64,000 bases of DNA from Pectobacterium betavasculorum (GTDB lineage Bacteria > Pseudomonadota > Gammaproteobacteria > Enterobacterales > Enterobacteriaceae), in the NCBI RefSeq assembly GCF_000749845.1, contig NZ_JQHM01000004.1, positions 124,001 to 188,000 on the forward strand, in the 5' to 3' direction. A program made the position numbers and the translations under genes. This document shows, one piece after another, positions 9,340 through 17,047 of the stretch. The notes beneath the pieces are model-generated. The model ran no database searches, was not told the DNA's origin, and saw nothing but the letters and a program-made list of their open reading frames with translations. The first letter of the stretch is position 1, and each line of letters begins with the position of its first letter.

Positions 9340-9545
9340 ACGCTGAAGAAAAAACAGGCTTAGGATGAGCGGCAGGGAAGCCGCGAAAGCCGTTGTCGCG
9401 TCGGGAACGCGTCAACGGCGGTCCGTTAAGAGGCTGTTTTTTCTGAAGGTATCGCGTAGCGACGTTATTTCTCGCGGAAAGCCGCGGGTCACGGGGCGGC
9501 GGCGACTGAGCGCCCCGTGTCGGGCGCGTGCTACGACGTAGCATA
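9340..9545. repeat. Palindrome-rich structured intergenic element after nasR
   Basis: About 200 bases are packed with inverted repeats. They are AGAAAAAACAG near 9344 paired with CTGTTTTTTCT near 9433-9443; GCGGC/GCCGC near 9370-9384; GCCGTTG-CGCGT with ACGCG-CAACGGC (9389-9419); CGCGG-AAAG-CCGCG (9473-9486); CACGGGGCG/CGCCCCGTG (9490-9498, 9511-9519); and TGCTACGACGTAGCA (9529-9543). The first pair with its T-run may end nasR transcription. The whole resembles a mobile or dispersed palindromic unit, but only one copy is in the window, so repeat status is unproven. Confidence 0.5.
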
Positions 9546-9662
9546 GAAATGGCAATATTCTGGCGCACGAAATAATAACCTTAAATTACATATTGTTATC
9601 GAAATTTCAATTCACCTCTCGATCAAAGCATGCCCCTCGGCAATATGTAAAACTGTGACATC

Positions 9663-9677
9663 TGGCACAAACCTTGC
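9663..9677 (+). promoter_or_regulatory. Sigma-54 promoter of the nas operon
   Basis: TGGCAC (9663-9668), five bases, then TTGC (9674-9677) is a full match to the -24/-12 sigma-54 consensus, followed by TTTAACTC. It lies about 170 bases before nasF and upstream of the antitermination leader, as in Klebsiella where NtrC activates this promoter under nitrogen limitation. No convincing NtrC or IHF site was identified upstream. Confidence 0.88.
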
Positions 9678-9714
9678 TTTAACTCACTAGCAACAACCAA
9701 ACATTCATAATGCG

Positions 9715-9762
9715 TTTCGGGCCAACGGCGGTGCGGAAGGTGTTAATCGGACAACGGCGTCC
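9715..9762 (+). promoter_or_regulatory. NasR (ANTAR) target: two AACGGC hexaloop hairpins
   Basis: Hairpin 1: arm 9715-9723, loop AACGGC at 9724-9729, arm 9730-9738, with one G-G mismatch. Hairpin 2: GGAC (9749-9752), loop AACGGC at 9753-9758, GTCC (9759-9762). The two loops are identical, with A at position 1 and G at position 4, the known signature of ANTAR RNA targets. Hairpin 2 uses bases that also form the left arm of the terminator beginning at 9754, so the two structures are mutually exclusive. Confidence 0.8.
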
Positions 9763-9810
9763 ATAAGCGTGCAGATTTTGCATGGGCTTGTGGACGCCGT
9801 TTTTGTTTTT
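9754..9810 (+). terminator. Conditional leader terminator of the nas operon
   Basis: The stem ACGGCGTCCATAAGC (9754-9768) pairs with GCTTGTGGACGCCGT (9786-9800) with one G-U pair, and is followed by TTTTGTTTTT. It would stop transcription before nasF unless NasR binds the overlapping hexaloop hairpins upstream. Confidence 0.85.
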
Positions 9811-9848
9811 ACCGCCTGAAAAGGCATTTTGCGCAAAAGGTGTCGTTG

Positions 9849-11108
9849 ATGAGTGATTCCAAAACCAAGAGCATGACCGTCTCTCGCCGCCAGTTTCTAT
9901 TGGGCAGCGCCGCACTAGGAGGTAGCCTGATGCTGCCGGGGTTGATGAATAGTGCCTGGGCTGCGGGTTCCGATGCGCCGGAGAAAAAGGAAATCCGGGT
10001 TGGGTTCATCCCATTAACGGACTGCGCCTCGGTCGTGATGGCGGCAGTAAAAGGTTTCGATAAGAAATATGGCATCACCCTCGTTCCCAGCAAAGAAGCT
10101 AGTTGGGCCTCGGTACGTGACAAGCTGGTATCGGGCGAGTTGGATGCCGCACACATTCTGTATGGTCAACTGTACGGCCTGCAAATGGGGCTGTCCGGAT
10201 CGCAGAGCAACATGGCGGCACTGATGACGCTCAACCAGAACGGACAAGGGATCACGCTGGCGAACCAACTGCGTGAAGCTAACGTCACGGATCTCGCCGC
10301 ACTGCAAAAATATATCTCCGCCAGCCCGGCGGGCACCTACACCTTTGCGCAAACCTTCCCAACCGGCACGCATGCCATGTGGCTCTACTACTGGCTGGCC
10401 TCCGCAGGGATTCATCCGCTGAACGACGTTCGTACCGTAGTGGTGCCGCCGCCGCAGATGGTGATGAACATGAAGATTGGCAACATGGTCGGCTACTGCG
10501 TCGGCGAACCGTGGAACCAACGTGCTATCAGCGAAAAAATTGGTTTTACCGCCGCCACCTCGCAAGACATTTGGCCGGACCACCCGGAAAAAGTGCTGGG
10601 TACTCGCGCTGACTGGGCGAACGCCAATCCGAATAGCGCTCGCGCGTTGACCGCCGCGATCCTCGATGCGTCGCGCTGGATTGATGCTTCGGACGACAAC
10701 CGCCGCGAGACGGCTGGCGTGGTTGCCGGACGCGCGTACATCAACGCCAAAGAAGAGACCATCGTCGGACGCATGCTGGGCGAGTACGAAAACGGGCTGG
10801 GGAAAAGCTGGAAAGACGAACACGCGATGCGTTTCTACCATGACGGTTCGGTGAACTACCCGTATCTGTCCGACGGAATGTGGTTCCTCACCCAGCACAA
10901 ACGCTGGGGCTTGCTCACTGAAGAACCGGACTATCTGGCTGTCGCGAAGCAGGTTAACCGCATTGATATCTACAAGCAGGCGGCTGATGCCGTAGGGAAT
11001 GTGCCGTTGCCCGGTAGCGACATGCGCAGCAGCGTGCTCATCGATGGTCGCCGCTGGGACGGTAGCGATCCGGTGGGTTATGCCAACAGTTTTAGCGTGA
11101 AGAAATAA
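9849..11108 (+). CDS. nasF: Nitrate ABC transporter substrate-binding protein NasF
   Basis: Periplasmic nitrate/nitrite-binding protein of the NrtA/NasF family, about 419 residues. It carries a twin-arginine signal (TVSRRQFLLG, Arg13-Arg14, hydrophobic stretch, then AWA-A cleavage site). ATG 9849 is used because AAGG lies eight bases before it; a GTG at 9840 is possible but lacks a site. First gene of nasFED-BA-cobA behind the leader terminator. The binding lobe contains HAMWLYYWLASAGIHP, typical of nitrate-binding family members. Confidence 0.92.
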   Translation: MSDSKTKSMTVSRRQFLLGSAALGGSLMLPGLMNSAWAAGSDAPEKKEIRVGFIPLTDCASVVMAAVKGFDKKYGITLVPSKEASWASVRDKLVSGELDAAHILYGQLYGLQMGLSGSQSNMAALMTLNQNGQGITLANQLREANVTDLAALQKYISASPAGTYTFAQTFPTGTHAMWLYYWLASAGIHPLNDVRTVVVPPPQMVMNMKIGNMVGYCVGEPWNQRAISEKIGFTAATSQDIWPDHPEKVLGTRADWANANPNSARALTAAILDASRWIDASDDNRRETAGVVAGRAYINAKEETIVGRMLGEYENGLGKSWKDEHAMRFYHDGSVNYPYLSDGMWFLTQHKRWGLLTEEPDYLAVAKQVNRIDIYKQAADAVGNVPLPGSDMRSSVLIDGRRWDGSDPVGYANSFSVKK

Positions 11109-11120
11109 GTGAGGTTGATG

Positions 11121-12035
11121 ATGAAAAACCAGGCCCAAATTATTCCGATTACTGCGGACAACGTCCCGGAACCCGTGCACAGCGCTGAAATTATGCCGCT
11201 GCCAACCAAATCAGCGACGCCTGAAAAAGCATCGGCAACGCCTGTTTTCGCCTACCGCCCGCTGCTGCGTAAGCTGTTTCAACAACTGTTCCCTGCGGGA
11301 CTGGGGCTGGGGCTGCTGGTTGCCGTCTGGCAAATTGCCGCGCTCAACAGTGAAAACTTTCCAACGCCTTGGTCGACCTGGCTCGCGGCGCTCAGCCTTT
11401 TTGCCGATCCGTTTTACATCGCAGGGCCGAACGATCAGGGTATCGGCTGGAACGTATTGGCCTCGCTGCAACGCGTGGCTATCGGTTTCGGGCTGGCGGC
11501 GCTGGTGGGTATTCCAGCAGGCTTCCTGATTGGGCGCTTTACCTTTCTGGCCAACATGCTCAACCCGATTATTTCGCTGCTGCGTCCGGTCAGCCCGCTG
11601 GCATGGCTGCCTATCGGTCTGCTGCTGTTCCAGCGTGCGGAGCCGGCATCCAGTTGGACTATTTTCATCTGTTCTATCTGGCCGATGATCCTCAATACCG
11701 CCGAAGGCGTACGCCGTATCCCGCAGGATTATCTGAACGTGGCGCGGGTGCTGAAGCTCTCCGAATTTACCATCATGCGCAAAATTCTGTTGCCAGCGGT
11801 GCTGCCTAACGTGTTGACCGGCGTGCGCCTGTCTATTGGTATTGCCTGGCTGGTGATTGTGGCGGCGGAGATGCTGACCGGGGGCGTCGGTATCGGCTTC
11901 TGGATTTGGAATGAGTGGAACAACCTGAATGTGGAAAACATTATCATCGCCATCGTGGTGATTGGCGTCATCGGTCTGCTGCTTGAGCAGGGACTGGTGT
12001 GGATTGCTAACCGTTTCAGCTATGACAACCGCTAA
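11121..12035 (+). CDS. nasE: Nitrate ABC transporter permease NasE
   Basis: Inner membrane permease of the NrtB/NasE/SsuC family. A 50-residue polar N-terminal stretch precedes six predicted membrane helices. The cytoplasmic EAA-type loop lies near LNVARVLKLSEFTIMRKILL (about 205-225). It starts 12 bases after nasF; GAGG at 11111-11114 favours ATG 11121 over ATG 11118. It partners with NasD and NasF to import nitrate. Confidence 0.9.
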   Translation: MKNQAQIIPITADNVPEPVHSAEIMPLPTKSATPEKASATPVFAYRPLLRKLFQQLFPAGLGLGLLVAVWQIAALNSENFPTPWSTWLAALSLFADPFYIAGPNDQGIGWNVLASLQRVAIGFGLAALVGIPAGFLIGRFTFLANMLNPIISLLRPVSPLAWLPIGLLLFQRAEPASSWTIFICSIWPMILNTAEGVRRIPQDYLNVARVLKLSEFTIMRKILLPAVLPNVLTGVRLSIGIAWLVIVAAEMLTGGVGIGFWIWNEWNNLNVENIIIAIVVIGVIGLLLEQGLVWIANRFSYDNR

Positions 12036-12045
12036 GGAGCCGACG

Positions 12046-12840
12046 ATGCGTACAACACCGATTATTCAAGTGCAGAAGGTGAGCCAGCGTTTCAATACCG
12101 CCAGCGGTGAGTTTCTGGCGCTGGATCAGGTGAGTTTTGATATTCACACCGGTGAGACGATCAGCCTGATCGGCCATTCCGGCTGCGGCAAGTCCACGTT
12201 ATTGAACCTGATTGCCGGCCTGACGCTGCCAAGCAGCGGCGGCCTGCTGTGTGACAACCGTGAAATCGACGGCCCGGGGCCGGAGCGCGGCGTGGTCTTT
12301 CAGAACCACTCGTTGTTGCCGTGGCTGACCACCTACGAAAACGTCGCACTGGCGGTACGTCAGGTATTTCGCGGGCAGATGAACAAGCACGAAATGCACG
12401 AATGGATTGTCCACAATCTTGAACTGGTGCATATGGAGCACGCGCTGAACAAACGGCCGAATGAGATCTCCGGCGGGATGAAGCAGCGTGTGGGAATTGC
12501 CCGCGCGCTGGCCATGAAGCCGAAAGTACTGCTGATGGATGAACCGTTCGGCGCACTGGATGCGCTGACCCGCGCACATCTTCAGGATGCAGTGATGGAG
12601 ATTCAGCAGCGGTTGCAAACCACGATTGTGCTGATCACGCACGACGTTGACGAAGCGGTGCTACTGTCGGATCGCGTGCTGATGATGACCAACGGCCCCG
12701 CGGCGACGGTCGGTGAAATCATGAAAGTCGAGCTGGAGCGTCCGCGCTCACGCGTCGTGTTGGCTGACGATCCACGCTACCACCACTACCGTCAGCAGGT
12801 ACTGCATTTCTTATATGAAAAACAGCCTAAAGCAGCCTGA
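12046..12840 (+). CDS. nasD: Nitrate ABC transporter ATP-binding protein NasD
   Basis: ATPase of the nitrate importer, 264 residues. Seen: Walker A GHSGCGKSTL (about 47-56), signature ISGGMKQRVGIARAL, Walker B VLLMDEPFGALD and the H-loop THD. ATG 12046 is chosen because AAGGAG lies seven bases upstream; longer in-frame extensions back to 11962 run into nasE and are unlikely. It overlaps no annotated neighbour and is followed after 16 bases by the reductase gene. Confidence 0.92.
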   Translation: MRTTPIIQVQKVSQRFNTASGEFLALDQVSFDIHTGETISLIGHSGCGKSTLLNLIAGLTLPSSGGLLCDNREIDGPGPERGVVFQNHSLLPWLTTYENVALAVRQVFRGQMNKHEMHEWIVHNLELVHMEHALNKRPNEISGGMKQRVGIARALAMKPKVLLMDEPFGALDALTRAHLQDAVMEIQQRLQTTIVLITHDVDEAVLLSDRVLMMTNGPAATVGEIMKVELERPRSRVVLADDPRYHHYRQQVLHFLYEKQPKAA

Positions 12841-12856
12841 TAACGAGGCCGGAACG

Positions 12857-15800
12857 ATGATGAAACCGCATCTGATTGTGATTGGTAACGGAATGGCAAG
12901 TGCGCGATTCGTCGATGTGCTACGGCAACTGACTGCGACGCGTTACCGAATCACCGTGATTGGGGATGAGCCGCGCGCCAGCTATAACCGCATCCTGTTG
13001 TCGCCAGTATTAAGCGGCGAAAAAGCGTTTGCGGATACGCTGCTGACGCCTGCGGCTATCGACGACGATGCGGCGCTGCCGGTGAATTATCTGCTGGGTG
13101 AACGGGTAATCCATATCAATCGCCAACAGCAAGAGGTGACAACGACGCAACGGCAGCTGGCTTACGACCATCTGGTGTTGGCGACGGGGTCAACGCCGTT
13201 TATGCCGCCGATGCCCGGTATCGATCTGGCAGGCGTGTGCGGCTTCCGCACGCTGGATGATGTTGAACTGATGCTGGCGACGATTAGCCAGTCCGTTCCT
13301 GCGGTGGTGATTGGCGGAGGGCTGCTCGGTATTGAGGCGGCAGCGGCGCTGCAACTGCGCGGTGCCGACGTCACGCTGCTGCATCGCGTTCCGGTTCTGA
13401 TGGAGCGCCAACTGGACGCCACGGCGAGCGACCTGCTGTGCGACAGCCTACGGGCTCGCGGTATTGCCTGCGAGACGGATGTGCAGGTTGCAGGGCTGCA
13501 TGGTAACGCACGTGGCGTAACGGCGGTCGAACTGGCAGATGGCCGCATGATTCCGGCAGGACTGGTGGTGGTGACCGCGGGGGTGATTCCTGCTAGCCAA
13601 CTGGCGCGCGAGTGTGGCTTGCCCTGTAACCGCGGTGTGCTGGTGGACGGACAGTTGCAAACTGCCGACCCGCATATCAGCGCAATCGGTGAATGCTGCG
13701 AACTCAATGGCGAAACGTTCGGGCTGGTGGCTCCGTGCTTCGCTCATGCCACGCTGGTGGCACAGCGCCTTGCCGGGCATGCACCACAAGACTATCAGCG
13801 TGAGCAGGCGACGACGCGGCTGAAAGTCACGGGTATTGGCGTGGTCAGCGGCGGCGATATTAACGTTGCTCCGAATGATGAGGTGTACACCACGTTTGAT
13901 CCGCAGACGCAGCACTATCGCCGTCTGCTACTGCGTGACGGTCGACTGAGCGGTGTCCTTCTGTATGGCGACACCGACGACAGCCCGCGCCTGCTGGCCG
14001 CGATGGAGAGCACGACAGCGGGCGCGATGATACCGCCAGCCACGCTGCTTTTCGGTCTTTCTTCCCTTGATTCTGACTCACAGCCTGAAGCTGTAAGGAT
14101 TCCTGTCATGAGCAAACCTATTTTAGTGGTCGTAGGCCACGGTATGGTCGGCCACTATTTTCTTGAACAGTTGGTTGAGCGTGACCTGCACCAGCATTAT
14201 CACATCGTGGTATTTGGCGAAGAACGCCATGAAGCCTATGACCGTGTTCATCTCTCCGAGTATTTTTCCGGGCGCAGCGCTGCCTCGCTGTCACTGGTAA
14301 AAGACGGTTTTTTTGCCGAGAGCGGCATTGAACTGCGTAGCGCCAGCGAGATTGTGGCGATCGATCGTGAACGTCAGTGCGTGTGTGACGCGCAGGGCAG
14401 AGAAACCGCCTACGACAAACTGGTGCTGGCGACGGGCTCTTATGCCTTTGTTCCGCCGATTCCCGGCAATACGCGCCCCGGCTGTCTGGTTTATCGCACG
14501 CTAGACGATCTGGATGCGATTGCAGCACAGGCGAAAAAGGGCAAGTCTGGCGTGGTGATTGGCGGTGGTTTACTGGGGCTGGAAGCCGCCAATGCCCTGC
14601 GTCAACTGGGGCTGGACACCCATGTGGTGGAGTTTGCACCGCGCCTGATGGCGGTGCAGTTGGATGACGGCGGGGCTGCCATGCTGCGGCGTAAAATTGA
14701 AGCGCTGGGCGTACAGATTCATCTCAGTAAAGAAACGCGCGAGATCACCGACGGCGAGCAGGCGTTGCATCGTCTCTGCTTTGCCGACGGCAGCGTATTG
14801 GAAACCGACTTAGTGTTATTTTCCGCAGGGATTCGCCCGCGTGACAAGCTGGCGGAGAGCTGCGATTTAGAAAAAGGGCCGCGTGGCGGCATTGTGATTG
14901 ATGACCGCTGCCAGACCTCAGACGACGCTATTTTTGCCATCGGCGAGTGTGCGCTGTGGAAAGGTCAGATTTTCGGGCTGGTAGCACCGGGCTACCAGAT
15001 GGCACGCAGCGTGGCAGATACGTTAGCGCAGCGCGATACGCCGTTTACCGGCGCTGATATGAGTACCAAATTGAAACTGCTGGGCGTAGAAGTTGCTTCG
15101 ATTGGCGATGCGCACGGGCGCACGGCAGGAAGCCAAAGCTACCAGTGGACGGACGGCCCGAACGAGGTCTACAAGAAAATCGTGGTGTCTGCCGACGGCA
15201 AGCATTTGCTGGGTGCGGTATTGATTGGCGACAGCAGCGATTACAGCACGCTGCTGCAAATGATGCTCAACGATATGCCGTTGCCTAAACAGCCGGAAGG
15301 ACTGATTTTACCGGCGCGTTCTGGCGATGCACCGAAAGGGCTGGGCGTGGCGGCCTTACCAGCTAGCGCACAGATTTGCTCCTGCCATAACGTCAGCAAA
15401 GGCGACATTTCAGCTGCGGTCGCGGGTGGCTGTGGTGAACTGGGTGCGCTGAAAACCTGCACCAAGGCGGGGACGGGCTGCGGCGGCTGTGTGCCGTTAC
15501 TGAAACAGGTGATGGAGTATGAACTGACGCAACTGGGCGTCGAAGTGAAGAAGGACATTTGCGAGCACTTTGCCTATTCGCGTCAGGAGCTGTATCACCT
15601 GATCCGCGTGCATGAGATCCGCTCGTTCGACAGCCTTCTTGAGCGTTACGGGCACGGTTTAGGTTGTGAAGTCTGTAAGCCGCTGGTGGGGTCGATGCTG
15701 GCGTCTTGCTGGAATGACTATCTGCTGCAACCTCAGCACCTGCCGTTGCAGGATACCAACGATCGTTTCTTTGCCAACATCCAGAAAGATGGCACCTATT

Positions 15801-17047
15801 CCGTCGTGCCACGCGTTCCGGCAGGGGAGATCACGCCAGCAGGTTTGATCGCCATCGGTCAGGTGGCGCAGCGCTATAACCTGTACACCAAGATCACTGG
15901 CGGTCAGCGGGTGGACTTATTTGGTGCGCGATTGGAACAGCTTCCGGAAATCTGGCGTGAGTTGATCGACGCCGGATTTGAAACCGGTCATGCCTACGGA
16001 AAATCACTGCGCACCGTTAAATCCTGTGTGGGATCGACCTGGTGCCGCTACGGCGTGCAGGACTCCACTGGGCTGGCGATCCAATTGGAGCACCGTTATA
16101 AGGGGCTGCGCTCGCCGCATAAAGTCAAAATGGCGGTTTCCGGCTGTACCCGTGAATGTGCGGAGGCACAAAGTAAAGATATCGGTGTGATTGCCACGGA
16201 TAAAGGCTGGAACCTCTACGTGTGCGGCAACGGTGGCATGAAACCGCGCCATGCGGATCTTTTTGCCAGCGATCTGGATACCGAAACCTTACTGCGCACC
16301 ATCGATCGGGTCTTGATGTTTTATATTCGTACTGGCGATCGCCTCCAGCGGACCAGTACCTGGATGGATAATCTGGAAGGCGGTATCGACTATCTGCGCC
16401 AGGTGATTCTGGAAGACAGCCTGAATATCGGTAAAGAGTTAGATAAAGAGATGCAGCGCGTGGTGAATGCCTACCAGTGCGAATGGCAAACCACGCTGGA
16501 AAGCCCGGAACGTCTGGCGCTATTCCGCGGTTTCCTGAACAGCGATAGCCCAGATGAGGCGGTAGTGATGGTGCCGGAGCGTGGACAGATTCGTCCGGCG
16601 CAGGAACATGAAAAAACGGTATCGCCAGAGCCGGTAGTCCTGAAGCCTGCCACGCATGAAGCGGAATGGGTACAGGTAGCAACGCTGGGTGACATTCCGC
16701 GTCATGCCGGAATGGCGGCCCGTCTCGGACAGCAGCAGATCGCGCTGTTCCACCTACCGGGCAGTGAGCAGCAGGTGTACGCGTTAGAAAACCACGAACC
16801 GGGCAGCGGGGCGAATGTGCTGTCGCGTGGGCTGATCGGCGATGTCGCGGGTGAACCGGTGGTGATTTCTCCGCTGTACAAGAAACGTTTCAAGCTGCGG
16901 GATGGTGTCAGCCCGGATGACAGCACGCAGTACGTGCGTGCCTGGCCGGTGCGTGTGGAACACGACGAGATTTGGGTATGCCGTCAACCGCTAGCCGTGC
17001 CGGAAAGCGTCGGTATGGCAGAAAATGACATGGCGAAAGCATCATGA
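12857..17047 (+). CDS. nasB: Fused NasC-NasB assimilatory nitrite reductase
   Basis: Single ORF of about 1396 residues. Residues 1-417 form a NasC-like FAD/NAD reductase module (HLIVIGNGMASARF; second dinucleotide fold VVIGGGLLGIEAA). From Met418 (ATG 14108) a NirB-type nitrite reductase repeats the FAD/NAD domains (VVVGHGMVGHYF). It continues with a BFD-type [2Fe-2S] site (CSCHNVSKGD, TGCGGC), the sirohaem-[4Fe-4S] cysteines (SCVGSTWCRYG, SGCTRECAEA) and a C-terminal NirD/Rieske-like domain. It reduces nitrite to ammonium using NADH. In Klebsiella nasC and nasB are separate. The internal ATG 14108 keeps AAGGA eight bases upstream and could make a 979-residue NasB alone. Confidence 0.88.
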   Translation: MMKPHLIVIGNGMASARFVDVLRQLTATRYRITVIGDEPRASYNRILLSPVLSGEKAFADTLLTPAAIDDDAALPVNYLLGERVIHINRQQQEVTTTQRQLAYDHLVLATGSTPFMPPMPGIDLAGVCGFRTLDDVELMLATISQSVPAVVIGGGLLGIEAAAALQLRGADVTLLHRVPVLMERQLDATASDLLCDSLRARGIACETDVQVAGLHGNARGVTAVELADGRMIPAGLVVVTAGVIPASQLARECGLPCNRGVLVDGQLQTADPHISAIGECCELNGETFGLVAPCFAHATLVAQRLAGHAPQDYQREQATTRLKVTGIGVVSGGDINVAPNDEVYTTFDPQTQHYRRLLLRDGRLSGVLLYGDTDDSPRLLAAMESTTAGAMIPPATLLFGLSSLDSDSQPEAVRIPVMSKPILVVVGHGMVGHYFLEQLVERDLHQHYHIVVFGEERHEAYDRVHLSEYFSGRSAASLSLVKDGFFAESGIELRSASEIVAIDRERQCVCDAQGRETAYDKLVLATGSYAFVPPIPGNTRPGCLVYRTLDDLDAIAAQAKKGKSGVVIGGGLLGLEAANALRQLGLDTHVVEFAPRLMAVQLDDGGAAMLRRKIEALGVQIHLSKETREITDGEQALHRLCFADGSVLETDLVLFSAGIRPRDKLAESCDLEKGPRGGIVIDDRCQTSDDAIFAIGECALWKGQIFGLVAPGYQMARSVADTLAQRDTPFTGADMSTKLKLLGVEVASIGDAHGRTAGSQSYQWTDGPNEVYKKIVVSADGKHLLGAVLIGDSSDYSTLLQMMLNDMPLPKQPEGLILPARSGDAPKGLGVAALPASAQICSCHNVSKGDISAAVAGGCGELGALKTCTKAGTGCGGCVPLLKQVMEYELTQLGVEVKKDICEHFAYSRQELYHLIRVHEIRSFDSLLERYGHGLGCEVCKPLVGSMLASCWNDYLLQPQHLPLQDTNDRFFANIQKDGTYSVVPRVPAGEITPAGLIAIGQVAQRYNLYTKITGGQRVDLFGARLEQLPEIWRELIDAGFETGHAYGKSLRTVKSCVGSTWCRYGVQDSTGLAIQLEHRYKGLRSPHKVKMAVSGCTRECAEAQSKDIGVIATDKGWNLYVCGNGGMKPRHADLFASDLDTETLLRTIDRVLMFYIRTGDRLQRTSTWMDNLEGGIDYLRQVILEDSLNIGKELDKEMQRVVNAYQCEWQTTLESPERLALFRGFLNSDSPDEAVVMVPERGQIRPAQEHEKTVSPEPVVLKPATHEAEWVQVATLGDIPRHAGMAARLGQQQIALFHLPGSEQQVYALENHEPGSGANVLSRGLIGDVAGEPVVISPLYKKRFKLRDGVSPDDSTQYVRAWPVRVEHDEIWVCRQPLAVPESVGMAENDMAKAS

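Noticed and set aside
9513-9530. GCGCCC-N6-GGGCGC dyad as an NtrC site
   Set aside because: It is one base too wide and lacks the TGCACC core; it is better explained as part of the palindrome cluster.
9269-9568. 99-residue minus-strand frame after nasR
   Set aside because: It coincides with the palindrome cluster and its composition is driven by GC-rich inverted repeats.
10014-11180. 388-residue open frame antisense to nasF
   Set aside because: It lies wholly over a well-supported gene, has no family motif and is explained by codon bias leaving the opposite strand free of stops.
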